Below are positions 1 to 8,095 of a stretch of 64,000 nucleotides of DNA, piece by piece (the stretch's first letter is position 1; every line of letters begins with the position of its first letter). The stretch covers positions 1-64,000 of the forward strand of contig CADBQY010000114.1 in the NCBI GenBank assembly GCA_902796885.1. Direction: 5' to 3'. This DNA is from an uncultured Planctomycetota bacterium. Its GTDB lineage: Bacteria > Planctomycetota > Planctomycetia > Pirellulales > Thermoguttaceae. The notes beneath the pieces were generated by a model that ran no database searches, was not told the DNA's origin, and saw only the letters and a program-made list of their open reading frames with translations. Made by a program: the position numbers and the translations under genes.

Positions 1-1
1 G

Positions 2-100
2 AGGTCAACAGTGGGAACCAAAAAGACGGGTAAAGGTCGGCGGAAGCTCGGAAGAAAAAAGCGGCGAATGCGTTCGAAGATCAGACATCGTAAAGACTGA
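2..100 (+). CDS. Small Lys/Arg-rich basic protein (partial or whole)
   Basis: An open frame runs from the left edge to a TGA at 98-100. A GTG at 11 would give a 29-residue peptide beginning VGTKKTGKGRRK and ending MRSKIRHRKD; the real start may lie outside the window. The very high Lys/Arg content recalls the tiny ribosome-associated or RNA-binding basic proteins of bacteria (the bTHX or AURKAIP1/COX24 type), but I cannot assign it to a family. No hydrophobic segment is present. It converges with the deacetylase gene whose stop is at 121; a T-rich stretch at 104-110 has no clear hairpin before it. Confidence 0.45.
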   Translation, partial: RSTVGTKKTGKGRRKLGRKKRRMRSKIRHRKD

Positions 101-120
101 TCCCTTTTTTCGCTCCGGTT

Positions 121-1053
121 TCACCCCGGACTGTTGAAGCGTGACGCGTCAATCCCCAAATCCAACAGTTTCGCTTGGATTTGGGGCGCGTATTTTATAA
201 GCAGGTCGTATTCCTCTTCCCGGCGGGGCGAGCGCGCAAAAGCGCGGTCCGCCGCCGAAGCCTCTTCCGGCAGAAGATTCTCTTCCCCCGCCACCTTCCA
301 GGGGTGCAGATTGATTTCGATCGGGCGATCCCCTCCGGGATTCCCCCGTTTCGAGAGCGCGTCCAGGATCGCGGTGACCGCCGAAACGTTCATTCGGCCC
401 GAGTCGACGATCCCGAAATAGACCGGCGCGGCGTTCAGGTTTTCGACTCGACGGCTTTTCGCCAGGTAGCGGTCGAGGATTCTCTTTTTCAGGTATCCTT
501 TCGCATGAAAGAAAAATGGGGGGCGCCAAAGACGTCCGATCGAAAGGACCGGCTCGGAAGGAACCCGCATCGTCAGACGGTCTCGCCGCGCGGCGTCGGC
601 CAGAAGAGAGGTGATCGGCGGAAAGACGTGAATATGTTGGTGGGCGTCGATATGGTCGACCCGGTCTTTCAATTCAGACGGGAGGAGTTCGGCGAACCGT
701 ACGCATTGCGCGTCGAACTCGACGCGGATCTGCCGCGCCGCCTCGTCCCGGCGGCGCGAGCGAAGAAGAGAAGCCAGTGAGAGGAACCCGTGCCGGAACC
801 GACCGTCCGGGGCGGCCAGCAGGGGGATCGACTCGGGCGGCGAAACCGCCCGGCCGCTCGTCAGACAGAAATGAAGCCCCAGCCCGATCGGCTCGGCGAG
901 CTCGGACGCCCGGCGCAGCGCGTCTTCGGCGGCGCCGTGGGTCACGAAAAGCGAGACCGACTTCATCAGGCCGCCGCGCGCGCATTCGACGATCGACCGG
1001 TTCACCGACGGGGAAAGTCCGAAATCGTCGGCGTTAAAGACGAGCCGCGCCAT
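121..1053 (-). CDS. ChbG/HpnK (YdjC-like) carbohydrate deacetylase
   Basis: A 310-residue protein of the YdjC-like deacetylase family, metal-dependent enzymes that remove N-acetyl groups from sugars; HpnK acts in hopanoid side-chain formation and ChbG on chitooligosaccharides. The N-terminal NADDFG motif (Asp9-Asp10), His61 in GLHFCLT and the HQHIH cluster (His138/140/142) supply the metal and catalytic residues of the family. Length is typical. Its start overlaps the end of the upstream GT2 glycosyltransferase gene by 20 bases, so the two are translationally linked and probably act on the same lipid- or polymer-linked sugar. Which substrate is used cannot be read from sequence. Confidence 0.85.
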   Translation of the reverse strand: MARLVFNADDFGLSPSVNRSIVECARGGLMKSVSLFVTHGAAEDALRRASELAEPIGLGLHFCLTSGRAVSPPESIPLLAAPDGRFRHGFLSLASLLRSRRRDEAARQIRVEFDAQCVRFAELLPSELKDRVDHIDAHQHIHVFPPITSLLADAARRDRLTMRVPSEPVLSIGRLWRPPFFFHAKGYLKKRILDRYLAKSRRVENLNAAPVYFGIVDSGRMNVSAVTAILDALSKRGNPGGDRPIEINLHPWKVAGEENLLPEEASAADRAFARSPRREEEYDLLIKYAPQIQAKLLDLGIDASRFNSPG

Positions 1054-2050
1054 CTTCGCCCCTTTCGTGAGGAAACGCGGCCTGAACGACCCGTTTTTCG
1101 TCGGCGCCCCAGACTTTTTTCACCGTGTAGAGAGGACGCTGTTTCACCTCGTTGTATATGCGCCCGATATACTCGCCCAGGATCCCCAAAGAAACGAGCG
1201 TCGCCCCGCCCAGCAGGAGATTCACCAGGATGATCGAAGTCCACCCGGGTGTCTTTGAACCTAAAAAGAGGAACTGAAAAAGGGCCCAGCCGCCGTAGGG
1301 CACGGTGATCAGGAGAACGATCGCGCCCAGGTAGATGATCGCGCGGAGCGGCTTGGTCGAAAAGCTGATGATTCCGTCCGCCGCCAGCTCGGCCAGACGA
1401 ATGAAGTTGAACGACGAGGTTCCCGCGTAGCGCTCTTTGCAGTCGAACGGAATCGACGTCTGCCGAAACCCGAGCCAGGGGATCAGCGCCTTGAAATAAC
1501 GCGTCCGTTCGGGAAGCTGAACCAAGAGATCGACCACGCGCCGGTCGAGGAGCTTAAAGTCGGGGGCCGCCGCCTCGATCTTCGTTCCGGACAGGGCGTT
1601 CATCACCTTATAGAAGATCGCCGAAAGGAACCGTTTCGACAGAGGCGCCTTGTCGCCGTAACGGCGGACCGTGTTGACGATCTGGTACCCCTCGCGCCAC
1701 GCTTCGACCATTTTCGGGATCAGTTCGATCGGATGCTGCAGATCGGCGTCGATAATGACCACCGCCTCGCCCCGCGCCATCGCCAACCCCGCCGAGACCG
1801 CCACCTGGTTCCCAAAATTCCGGGCGAACGAAACGCCGCGAACACGCCCGTCCCGCCGATGGAGCCGGTCGATCACCTCTTGGGTGGCGTCGCGGCTTCC
1901 GTCGTCGACCATCACGATTTCCCAGGTCAGACCGGCGGCGTCGAAACAGGCGGACGCCTGCCGATAGAACTCTTCGAGATTTGCCTCTTCGTTAAACGCC
2001 GGTGTGATCACCGAAAGGAGCGGCGCGTCTGCGTCGTGCGGTTCTGCCAT
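1034..2050 (-). CDS. GT2 family polyprenyl-phosphate glycosyltransferase (DPM1/GtrB-like)
   Basis: The protein has an N-terminal GT-A domain with SVITPAFNEE, the MVDDGS motif (Asp49-Asp50) and DADLQHP (about 101-107), the nucleotide-sugar and metal-binding signatures of GT2 enzymes. Two hydrophobic C-terminal segments (about 228-310) are arranged as in GtrB/ArnC-type transferases, which load a sugar onto undecaprenyl phosphate at the cytoplasmic membrane. The start at 2050 (MAEPHD) is preceded by GGAG with 6-base spacing; an ATG at 2062 has no ribosome site. It overlaps the downstream deacetylase by 20 bases, suggesting transfer followed by deacetylation of a lipid-linked amino sugar (inference). 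Confidence 0.86.
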   Translation of the reverse strand: MAEPHDADAPLLSVITPAFNEEANLEEFYRQASACFDAAGLTWEIVMVDDGSRDATQEVIDRLHRRDGRVRGVSFARNFGNQVAVSAGLAMARGEAVVIIDADLQHPIELIPKMVEAWREGYQIVNTVRRYGDKAPLSKRFLSAIFYKVMNALSGTKIEAAAPDFKLLDRRVVDLLVQLPERTRYFKALIPWLGFRQTSIPFDCKERYAGTSSFNFIRLAELAADGIISFSTKPLRAIIYLGAIVLLITVPYGGWALFQFLFLGSKTPGWTSIILVNLLLGGATLVSLGILGEYIGRIYNEVKQRPLYTVKKVWGADEKRVVQAAFPHERGEDGAARL

Positions 2051-2116
2051 AGCCCTCTCCATGGTGCGACGGGAATCGTCCGCTGAATATCAAACACAGA
2101 AAAACAATACGGCCCG

Positions 2117-2308
2117 CTAGAACGAGTTCGTTCTCTTGAGGTCCTCCTGCAGACCGTCGGGAACCGGCAAAGTTCTCGGCGCGTGGGGAAAATCGGGCAA
2201 CTCGTCGACGACCTGCCCGTATTCGCTCTGAGGAACTTCGGGACGATCGCACCCCGAAATCATCCAGACCCCCAACAGAAAGAGAACCCCGCAGAAAATT
2301 TTAGACAT
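2117..2308 (-). CDS. Small lipoprotein, function unknown
   Basis: A 63-residue protein with a lipoprotein signal: MSKIFCGVLFLLGVWMISGC, the Cys following SG as a plausible lipobox, then a short acidic and proline-rich mature part of about 43 residues with no recognisable domain. GAGG precedes the ATG with 6-base spacing. It lies 10 bases after leuA and 66 bases before the glycosyltransferase on the same strand, so it is probably co-transcribed. No function is assigned. Confidence 0.7.
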   Translation of the reverse strand: MSKIFCGVLFLLGVWMISGCDRPEVPQSEYGQVVDELPDFPHAPRTLPVPDGLQEDLKRTNSF

Positions 2309-2318
2309 CGCGACCTCG

Positions 2319-3905
2319 TCACGCCTCGGCCGGAGTCTGGCCGCCGATCAGACGGTTGACCGCGCTGATCATCGCCATGATCGACGCTTCGAAAACGTCG
2401 GTCGAAACGCCGTGCCCGCGATAGATGACCCCGGGCGCCGAAGCCTCTTCGAGGAGGACCAGCGCCTCTCCCTGCGCGTCGGGCCCCCCCGAGACGGCGT
2501 CGACCTTGTATTCGCGAACCGCCAGCTGGTAACCCGTCGCCATTTGGATCGCCTCGAAGAGGACGTTGACCGGCCCCCCTTCGCCGCGGACTTCGACGGT
2601 TTTCTTTTCGTCGTTCTGCGACAGGGTCAGCCGCAGAAGAGGTTTCTTTTCGGAACCGATCTCCAGCTCGTAACCGACGTAATGCCAGTAGCGGTCGACC
2701 GATTCCCCTTCCGATTTCTTGTCGTGAATCGACTGTTCGATGATCGCCAGGATATCGACGTCGAACACGTCCTTTTTGCGGTCGGCGAGTTTTTTGAATT
2801 CGACGAAGACCTTGTCGAGCTGTTCCTGGGTCAGGTCGTGCCCCAGGTGTTTGGCGCGGTCGGCCAGCGCGGCGCGGCCGCTGTGTTTCCCCAGAACCAG
2901 ATCGCTCTTGAGAAGTCCGACGCTCTCGGGGGTCATGATTTCGTAGGTGGTCCGCTCGCGAAGCATCCCCGCCTGATGGATCCCCGACTCGTGGGCGAAA
3001 GCGTTCTGTCCGACGATCGCCTTGTTCCGCTGAACTTTCAGCCCGGTGATCTGCGAGACGAGCCGGCTGGTCGGAACGATCTTCTTGGTATTGACCCGCG
3101 TGTCGGCGCGGAAAATGTCGCCCCGCGTTTTCAGACTCATGACGACCTCTTCCAACGCGCAGTTCCCGGCGCGCTCGCCCAGGCCGTTGACCGCGCATTC
3201 GAACTGCTGCGCCCCGGCGCGAATCGCCGAAAGAGTGTTGGCGACCGCCATCCCCAGATCGTTGTGGCAGTGAACGCTGATCGCGGCTTTGTCAATGTTC
3301 GGAACGCGGTTCAGGAGGGTTTGGATCCGCTCGAACATCTCCTGCGGCGTCGTGTAGCCGACCGTGTCGGGGATGTTGACCGTACTCGCTCCGGCGGCGA
3401 TGACCGCCTCGACCACCTTGCAGAGGAAATCGATTTCGGTTCGTGAAGCGTCTTCGGGAGAGAACTCGATGTCGTCGCAGTAATTACGCGCGCGTTTGAC
3501 CCCCTCGACCGCTCGGGCGATGATGTCGTCCTGGGTCATTCGGAGCTTGAACTCGCGATGAATGGCGCTGGTCGCCAGAAAGACGTGGATTCGGGGACGA
3601 ACGGCGACTTTCAGCGAGTCGCGGGCGGCGTCGATGTCTTTGTCGACGCAACGGGCCAGACCGCAGACGCTGCAGTTTTTCACCGTCTTCGCGATCTCAA
3701 GGACCGACTCGAAATCGCCGGGCGAAACGATCGGAAATCCGGCCTCAATGACATCGACCCCCAGCTCTTCCAGCGCTTTAGCCACTTCCAGCTTTTCCGA
3801 AAGGTTCATGCTCGCTCCGGGGGACTGTTCCCCGTCGCGCAAAGTGGTGTCAAAGACGGTGATGAGCCGGCGCGGCTCGGCGGTTTTCTCGGCGGACTGT
3901 TCCAT
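2319..3905 (-). CDS. leuA: 2-isopropylmalate synthase
   Basis: LeuA condenses acetyl-CoA with 2-oxoisovalerate, the first committed step of leucine synthesis. The 528-residue protein carries the DRE-TIM signature DTTLRDGEQSPG (about 19-30), the metal-binding HCHND, the GLGERAGN loop, the GKHSG segment and a C-terminal regulatory (LeuA dimer) domain of about 130 residues, so it is the full-length feedback-regulated form. GAGGAA precedes the ATG at 3905. A TTGAAA-16-TATAAT promoter lies just upstream on the minus strand. No other leu genes are in the window; the next genes downstream are a small lipoprotein and envelope sugar genes. Confidence 0.95.
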   Translation of the reverse strand: MEQSAEKTAEPRRLITVFDTTLRDGEQSPGASMNLSEKLEVAKALEELGVDVIEAGFPIVSPGDFESVLEIAKTVKNCSVCGLARCVDKDIDAARDSLKVAVRPRIHVFLATSAIHREFKLRMTQDDIIARAVEGVKRARNYCDDIEFSPEDASRTEIDFLCKVVEAVIAAGASTVNIPDTVGYTTPQEMFERIQTLLNRVPNIDKAAISVHCHNDLGMAVANTLSAIRAGAQQFECAVNGLGERAGNCALEEVVMSLKTRGDIFRADTRVNTKKIVPTSRLVSQITGLKVQRNKAIVGQNAFAHESGIHQAGMLRERTTYEIMTPESVGLLKSDLVLGKHSGRAALADRAKHLGHDLTQEQLDKVFVEFKKLADRKKDVFDVDILAIIEQSIHDKKSEGESVDRYWHYVGYELEIGSEKKPLLRLTLSQNDEKKTVEVRGEGGPVNVLFEAIQMATGYQLAVREYKVDAVSGGPDAQGEALVLLEEASAPGVIYRGHGVSTDVFEASIMAMISAVNRLIGGQTPAEA

Positions 3906-3962
3906 CGTTTCCTCGAAGGGTGAACAATACGGTTAAAACGGCAAATATCACATTGCCACATA

Positions 3963-3990
3963 ATTATAGGGAAAAGGCGGGAATTTTCAA
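3963..3990 (-). promoter_or_regulatory. leuA promoter
   Basis: On the minus strand, TTGAAA at 3985-3990 and TATAAT at 3963-3968 are separated by 16 bases, about 60 bases before the leuA start. It is divergent from the kinase promoter at 4084-4111. Confidence 0.7.
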
Positions 3991-4083
3991 GAGGATTGAC
4001 CGAAGGGGGCCGTCCGGCGAAACGGCGCGCGCGAATCCTCCTCTTCCGATCTCCCCGCCCCCTTCGGAACGGCTCGCGCCTTT

Positions 4084-4111
4084 TTGACAAAACCGCGCTC
4101 CGCGCTATAAT
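4084..4111 (+). promoter_or_regulatory. Consensus sigma70-type promoter of the kinase gene
   Basis: TTGACA at 4084-4089 and TATAAT at 4106-4111, both perfect consensus, are separated by 16 bases. The predicted transcript starts near 4118, about 45 bases before the kinase ATG. Confidence 0.8.
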
Positions 4112-4162
4112 AGGGGTAGCCTTCGGGCGAATGTTTAACGTTTGAATTGTACGACCTGACAG

Positions 4163-6070
4163 ATGGCAGAACTTTCCGTAGACGAAATCGCCCAGCGAGC
4201 CCTGGCGCTGGAGATACTCTCTCCCACCCAGCTCGAAGACGTCTGGAACGCGCTCGGCACCCAGAACGTCGAGCGCGACCAGTTCCTTGCTGCGCTTCTG
4301 CGGCAGGGACATCTGACCAAGTACCAGGTCGACCGCCTCGCCAAGGGAGAGTCGACCGGCTTCTTCTACGGCGATTATAAAGTCCTCTATTCCGCCGGGG
4401 CGGGGACGTTTGCCCGCGTCTTTCGCGCGGTCAACGTCAAAACGGGAAAGACCGCCGCGGTCAAGGTCCTGCGAAGCCGCTATTCCGACGACCCGGAAGC
4501 CGTCAGCAACTTCCGGAAAGAGGCCGAGGTGGGGATGCAGCTCCATCACCCGAATATCGTCCGGATCTACGACTACTTCTCCGAAAAGAAGACCCATTAC
4601 ATCGTCATGGACTTCGTCGAAGGCCAGACCCTTCGGCAGTATATCAACGTCCATAAAAAAATCGAATACAAAATCGCCACCCGGATCGCCGCCGACATCT
4701 GTACCGGACTCGACTACGCGTTCAAACGCGCGCACCTTCATCGCGACATGAAGATGACCAACGTCCTGATCGCCAGCAACGGGACGGCGCTTCTGCTCGA
4801 CTTCGGTCTGGCGGCGGAGACCGACACCAAGGGAGAACAGAAAAATCAGCGCGCCATCGAATACGCCGCGCTCGAACGGAGCACCGGCGTCCGCCGCGAC
4901 GACAAACGAAGCGACATTTACTTCCTGGGGGCGATGTTCTACCAAATGCTTTCGGGAATCCCCCCGCTGGGAGACATCAAAGAGCGTGCCCAACGTCTGA
5001 ATAAAGACCGTTTTTTCAACGTCAAACCGATCCGTCAGGTCATGCCGCGGATCCCCGCTCAGCTCTCCTATATCGTCGAAAAATCGATGGCGCTCGACCC
5101 GACGAAACGGTATCAGTCGCCGGGCGAAATGCTCGCCGACCTGTCGGCCGCGCTCAAAAAACTCGAGAAGCTCGGCACCGACGAGGCCGCCGAGGCCGCG
5201 TCCGTCTCGGCGGCGGTTCATGCCCCTCAGGCAAAAAAGAATGCCGACCAGGCGGTGGTCTGCGTGGTCGAGTCGAACGGGAGCCTGCAAGACTCGTTCC
5301 GCGACTCGCTCAAAAACGCCGGGTACCGCGCGCTGATTTTCTCGAACCTCGACCGCCTTTTCGACCGTCTCAACGACTCGCAGCAACGGATCGACTGTAT
5401 TCTGCTCAACGCGCAGTCGCTCGGAAAGCAGGCGGTTTTGGCGTTTAACGAACTGGCTAAGATTTCCGCCGCCGAGGTTCCCGCCCTTCTCCTCTTAGAC
5501 GAAAACCAGCGGAAATGGGAAGCGAAAACCGCCAGAACACGCTGGCACAAAACGGTCGGCATGCCGATCACGATGGCGCGCATCCTCTACATCATCGGCC
5601 GAATGCTCGCCGAAAAGAAAGCGCAAAAAAAACCGGAAGAGCTGCCCCCCCCCCGCCCCGTGTCCCCCTCGTTCGACTCGACTCCCAGTCTGATGGACGC
5701 CGAATCGGCGAAACCGTCGAAAGAGAATGCGCCCGCGCCGACCGAAACGCCCGTCCCGGCCGACAAGACGCCGCCCCCCCCGAAGAAGGAACCCCTTCCC
5801 TCCCCGTCCGACTCGTTCGACGACCTTTCGGCCGCAATGGACGAACTCGACAATATCGCGATCCCCGACGCCGTGGCGCCGCAGGCGAAAACGCCCCCCT
5901 TCGATCAGGTTTTGGAGCAGAACGCCGACGCCCTGGCCGAGGCGCTCGAAGAGGCCCTGGCCGAACCGAGCCGTCCCGCCCCGTCCCCTTCCGATCCCGG
6001 TCAGGCCGCCCCGTACCCCGAAGACGAAGAATTCTTTTTCGACTATATCGACGACCGCGATCTGAGATAA
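4163..6070 (+). CDS. Ser/Thr protein kinase fused to a degenerate receiver-like domain
   Basis: A 635-residue soluble protein. Residues about 20-75 form an N-terminal helical module ending in GFFYGDYKVL that is shared with the kinase at 20381-21988. The Hanks-type kinase domain follows (about 72-335): GAGTFARVF loop, Lys101, Glu120, HRDMKMTN (HRD 193-195, Asn200) and DFG 213-215, so it should be active. Residues about 365-490 have the pattern of a CheY-like receiver (a hydrophobic strand into VVESNG, a second strand IDCILLN, then LLLLDE) but lack the usual acidic pocket and phospho-Asp context. The tail is Pro/Asp/Glu-rich and disordered. There is no transmembrane segment. The ribosome site is weak, although the promoter is consensus. 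A 10-C run (5645-5654) lies in the linker. Confidence 0.88.
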   Translation: MAELSVDEIAQRALALEILSPTQLEDVWNALGTQNVERDQFLAALLRQGHLTKYQVDRLAKGESTGFFYGDYKVLYSAGAGTFARVFRAVNVKTGKTAAVKVLRSRYSDDPEAVSNFRKEAEVGMQLHHPNIVRIYDYFSEKKTHYIVMDFVEGQTLRQYINVHKKIEYKIATRIAADICTGLDYAFKRAHLHRDMKMTNVLIASNGTALLLDFGLAAETDTKGEQKNQRAIEYAALERSTGVRRDDKRSDIYFLGAMFYQMLSGIPPLGDIKERAQRLNKDRFFNVKPIRQVMPRIPAQLSYIVEKSMALDPTKRYQSPGEMLADLSAALKKLEKLGTDEAAEAASVSAAVHAPQAKKNADQAVVCVVESNGSLQDSFRDSLKNAGYRALIFSNLDRLFDRLNDSQQRIDCILLNAQSLGKQAVLAFNELAKISAAEVPALLLLDENQRKWEAKTARTRWHKTVGMPITMARILYIIGRMLAEKKAQKKPEELPPPRPVSPSFDSTPSLMDAESAKPSKENAPAPTETPVPADKTPPPPKKEPLPSPSDSFDDLSAAMDELDNIAIPDAVAPQAKTPPFDQVLEQNADALAEALEEALAEPSRPAPSPSDPGQAAPYPEDEEFFFDYIDDRDLR

Positions 6071-6309
6071 CGCCGTTTCTCGAAATGAGTATCTTCTCGC
6101 AACACTTCTTTCGGCGGTTTAGTCCGTCTCCTTAGTATTGCCGGAGAGAACCTTTTAATGAGCGGGCGAGACGGCAAAAAAGGATGTCTGCGGCGCGAGA
6201 AAACGCGGTCATCCGGAAGCGACAATCCCCAAAGACCGCTTTCAAGGAAATTTTAACGTCTCGAAATATAGTGTTGAAATATGTTTGTTCACAAAATATG
6301 CCGTTTCCC

Positions 6310-6337
6310 TTGACTTCTGAGTGCCCGGCATTAGAAT
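6310..6337 (+). promoter_or_regulatory. Promoter-like element, distal dnaB or ncRNA promoter
   Basis: TTGACT at 6310-6315 and TAGAAT at 6332-6337 are separated by 16 bases. A transcript would start near 6344 and run straight into the hairpin at 6371-6405. Confidence 0.5.
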
Positions 6338-6370
6338 CCGTCACGTTCCGCCCGGCTCCGTTCGTCTGTT

Positions 6371-6405
6371 CGATTGGAGCGAGCGGTTTCCGACCGCTCC
6401 AATCG
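6371..6405 (+). other. Perfect 11-bp hairpin in the dnaB leader
   Basis: CGATTGGAGCG (6371-6381) pairs with CGCTCCAATCG (6395-6405) around a 13-base loop. No T-run follows, so it is not a simple terminator; it may be an RNA structure or an operator. Confidence 0.55.
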
Positions 6406-6495
6406 AAGGCGTCGACGGTTATATCCGTTCCGAACGGCTTCGCCGGTCCTTTGGCAGCTGCCGCGCGGGGTCGAATGAAGATCATCCGCGAACCA

Positions 6496-6524
6496 TTGAT
6501 TCTTTCTCAAAACAGATGTAGAAT
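6496..6524 (+). promoter_or_regulatory. Proximal dnaB promoter
   Basis: TTGATT at 6496-6501 and TAGAAT at 6519-6524 are separated by 17 bases, placing the transcript start about 80 bases before the dnaB ATG. Confidence 0.55.
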
Positions 6525-6611
6525 GATTCTGCCACTGTTGGAGAAATGTTGTTTTTTGTGACTCGTGTCACTTTTTCTGCCGAAACCGTTTCCAAACAGG
6601 AGGTGAATACC

Positions 6612-8051
6612 ATGATGGACAGAAATCCCCAACGCAGACCAAGAAGCGTCGAGACATCCCAGCAGCCGTTCGGCCGAAATATCCCCTTCAGCGCCGAAGC
6701 CGAAGCGGGCGTGATCGGAGGAATGCTTCTCAATTCGTCCGTCTGCGACGAGGTTGCCACGATTGTACGCGCGCAGGATTTTTATTCCGACGCGAACCGC
6801 CGCCTTTTTCAGTGTCTTCTCGATATGCACAACGAGGGGAGAGGAATCGATCTGATCCTCTTGACCGAACGGCTCCGCCGCTCCGGCGAGATGGAGCAGA
6901 TCGGCGGCGAGGCCTATCTTGCCGAGCTGATGCAATCGGTCTCGGTCGCGGCGCACGCTCCCCGCTACGCCGAAATCGTTCGCGACAAATCGGTGCTGCG
7001 CGATCTGATCGAAACGACGTCGGGCATTCTCTCGAGCGCCTACGAATCGGATCGAACTCCGCGGGAACTGATTTCCGAAGCCGAAGAGAGCATCTATCGG
7101 ATCAGCGATGTGCGGAGCTCGAAGAACGTCCTGCCGATGCACGATATCGTGGACGATCTTATGGCGAAGATCGACTTGATGAACGGCGAGATGGACGGCG
7201 TGCCGACCGGATTTGCCAAGATCGACAAGATGCTCAACGGACTGCACGCGTCGGAGCTGATCATCCTGGCGGCCCGTCCGAGTATGGGAAAGACGGCGCT
7301 GGCGGCAAACATCGCCGAGTATGTCACGATTGAAGCGAAACAGCCGGTTCTCTTCTTCAGTCTCGAAATGAGCCGCGACGAATTGGCGATGCGTATGATC
7401 TGTTCGCGAGCACGGATCCGAAAGCGGGACCTCATCAACAACAACCTGAACGACGCCGAAAGAAAACGAGTCAGCAATGCGCTCAGCGACCTGACCAACT
7501 CGCCCCTTTTCATCGACGACACCTCGTCGCATACCGTCTCGGAAATCGCGGCGGCGGCTCGCCGTCTGAAGCGTCAGAACGGTCTGGCCCTGATCGTCAT
7601 CGACTACCTGACCTACATCGAACCGGACAATCCCCTGGAACCGCGGCAAGAGCAGGTGGCCAAGGCGGCACGCCGTCTGAAAGGACTGGCGCGGGAGCTT
7701 AACGTACCGGTTCTCTGCCTGGCGCAGGTGAATCGGCAGGCCGAACAGTCGAAAGACAACCGGCCCCGTTTGAGCAACCTGCGCGACTCGGGCGCGATCG
7801 AACAGGACGCCGACGTCGTGATGTTCGTGCACCGCGAAGAGTATTACCGCCGCGACGAGGAGGCTTTCGACCAAGACCTGAAAGGGAAAGCCGAAATCAT
7901 CATCGCCAAACAGCGGAACGGGTCGACCGGAACGGTCGAAATGCACTGGAACGCCGAATTCACCCGCTTTTCGGACGACGCTGACGGCGAGTCCGACAAT
8001 TTTCCCGGTGACTACGCCGAGTTTAACGATATCAGTTCCGAGGAATTCTGA
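6612..8051 (+). CDS. dnaB: Replicative DNA helicase DnaB
   Basis: The ring helicase that unwinds DNA ahead of the replisome. This 479-residue protein has the N-terminal DnaB domain (FSAEAEAGVIGGMLL, loading about residues 17-120) and a RecA-type core with Walker A ARPSMGKTAL (about 220-229), Walker B LIVIDYLTYI and the NLRDSGAIEQDAD segment. There is no intein. The ATG at 6612 is chosen because AGGAGG lies 8 bases upstream; an in-frame ATG at 6546 has no such site. The DYLTYIEP version of the usual DYLQLM motif is a lineage-specific variation. No replication partner lies beside it. Confidence 0.96.
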   Translation: MMDRNPQRRPRSVETSQQPFGRNIPFSAEAEAGVIGGMLLNSSVCDEVATIVRAQDFYSDANRRLFQCLLDMHNEGRGIDLILLTERLRRSGEMEQIGGEAYLAELMQSVSVAAHAPRYAEIVRDKSVLRDLIETTSGILSSAYESDRTPRELISEAEESIYRISDVRSSKNVLPMHDIVDDLMAKIDLMNGEMDGVPTGFAKIDKMLNGLHASELIILAARPSMGKTALAANIAEYVTIEAKQPVLFFSLEMSRDELAMRMICSRARIRKRDLINNNLNDAERKRVSNALSDLTNSPLFIDDTSSHTVSEIAAAARRLKRQNGLALIVIDYLTYIEPDNPLEPRQEQVAKAARRLKGLARELNVPVLCLAQVNRQAEQSKDNRPRLSNLRDSGAIEQDADVVMFVHREEYYRRDEEAFDQDLKGKAEIIIAKQRNGSTGTVEMHWNAEFTRFSDDADGESDNFPGDYAEFNDISSEEF

Positions 8052-8095
8052 GCCTTCCGTCGGCGCGCCGCGCCGCCTCAATAGAAAGCCGTTCG

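Larger units (their letters stand above)
6071..6611 (+). other. Long untranslated region between the kinase gene and dnaB
   Basis: About 540 bases without a convincing gene. It contains an AT-rich stretch (about 6250-6310), two promoter-like pairs (6310-6337 and 6496-6524) and an 11-bp perfect hairpin (6371-6405). Open frames here are short, lack ribosome sites and have no family-like content. It may hold a non-coding RNA or a regulatory leader for dnaB. Confidence 0.6.

Noticed and set aside
3806-5386. A 526-codon minus-strand frame over leuA start and the kinase gene
   Set aside because: It crosses two promoters and is antisense to a clear kinase gene.
6184-6561. A 125-codon frame upstream of dnaB
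   Set aside because: No ribosome site, odd composition, overlaps both promoter elements and the hairpin.
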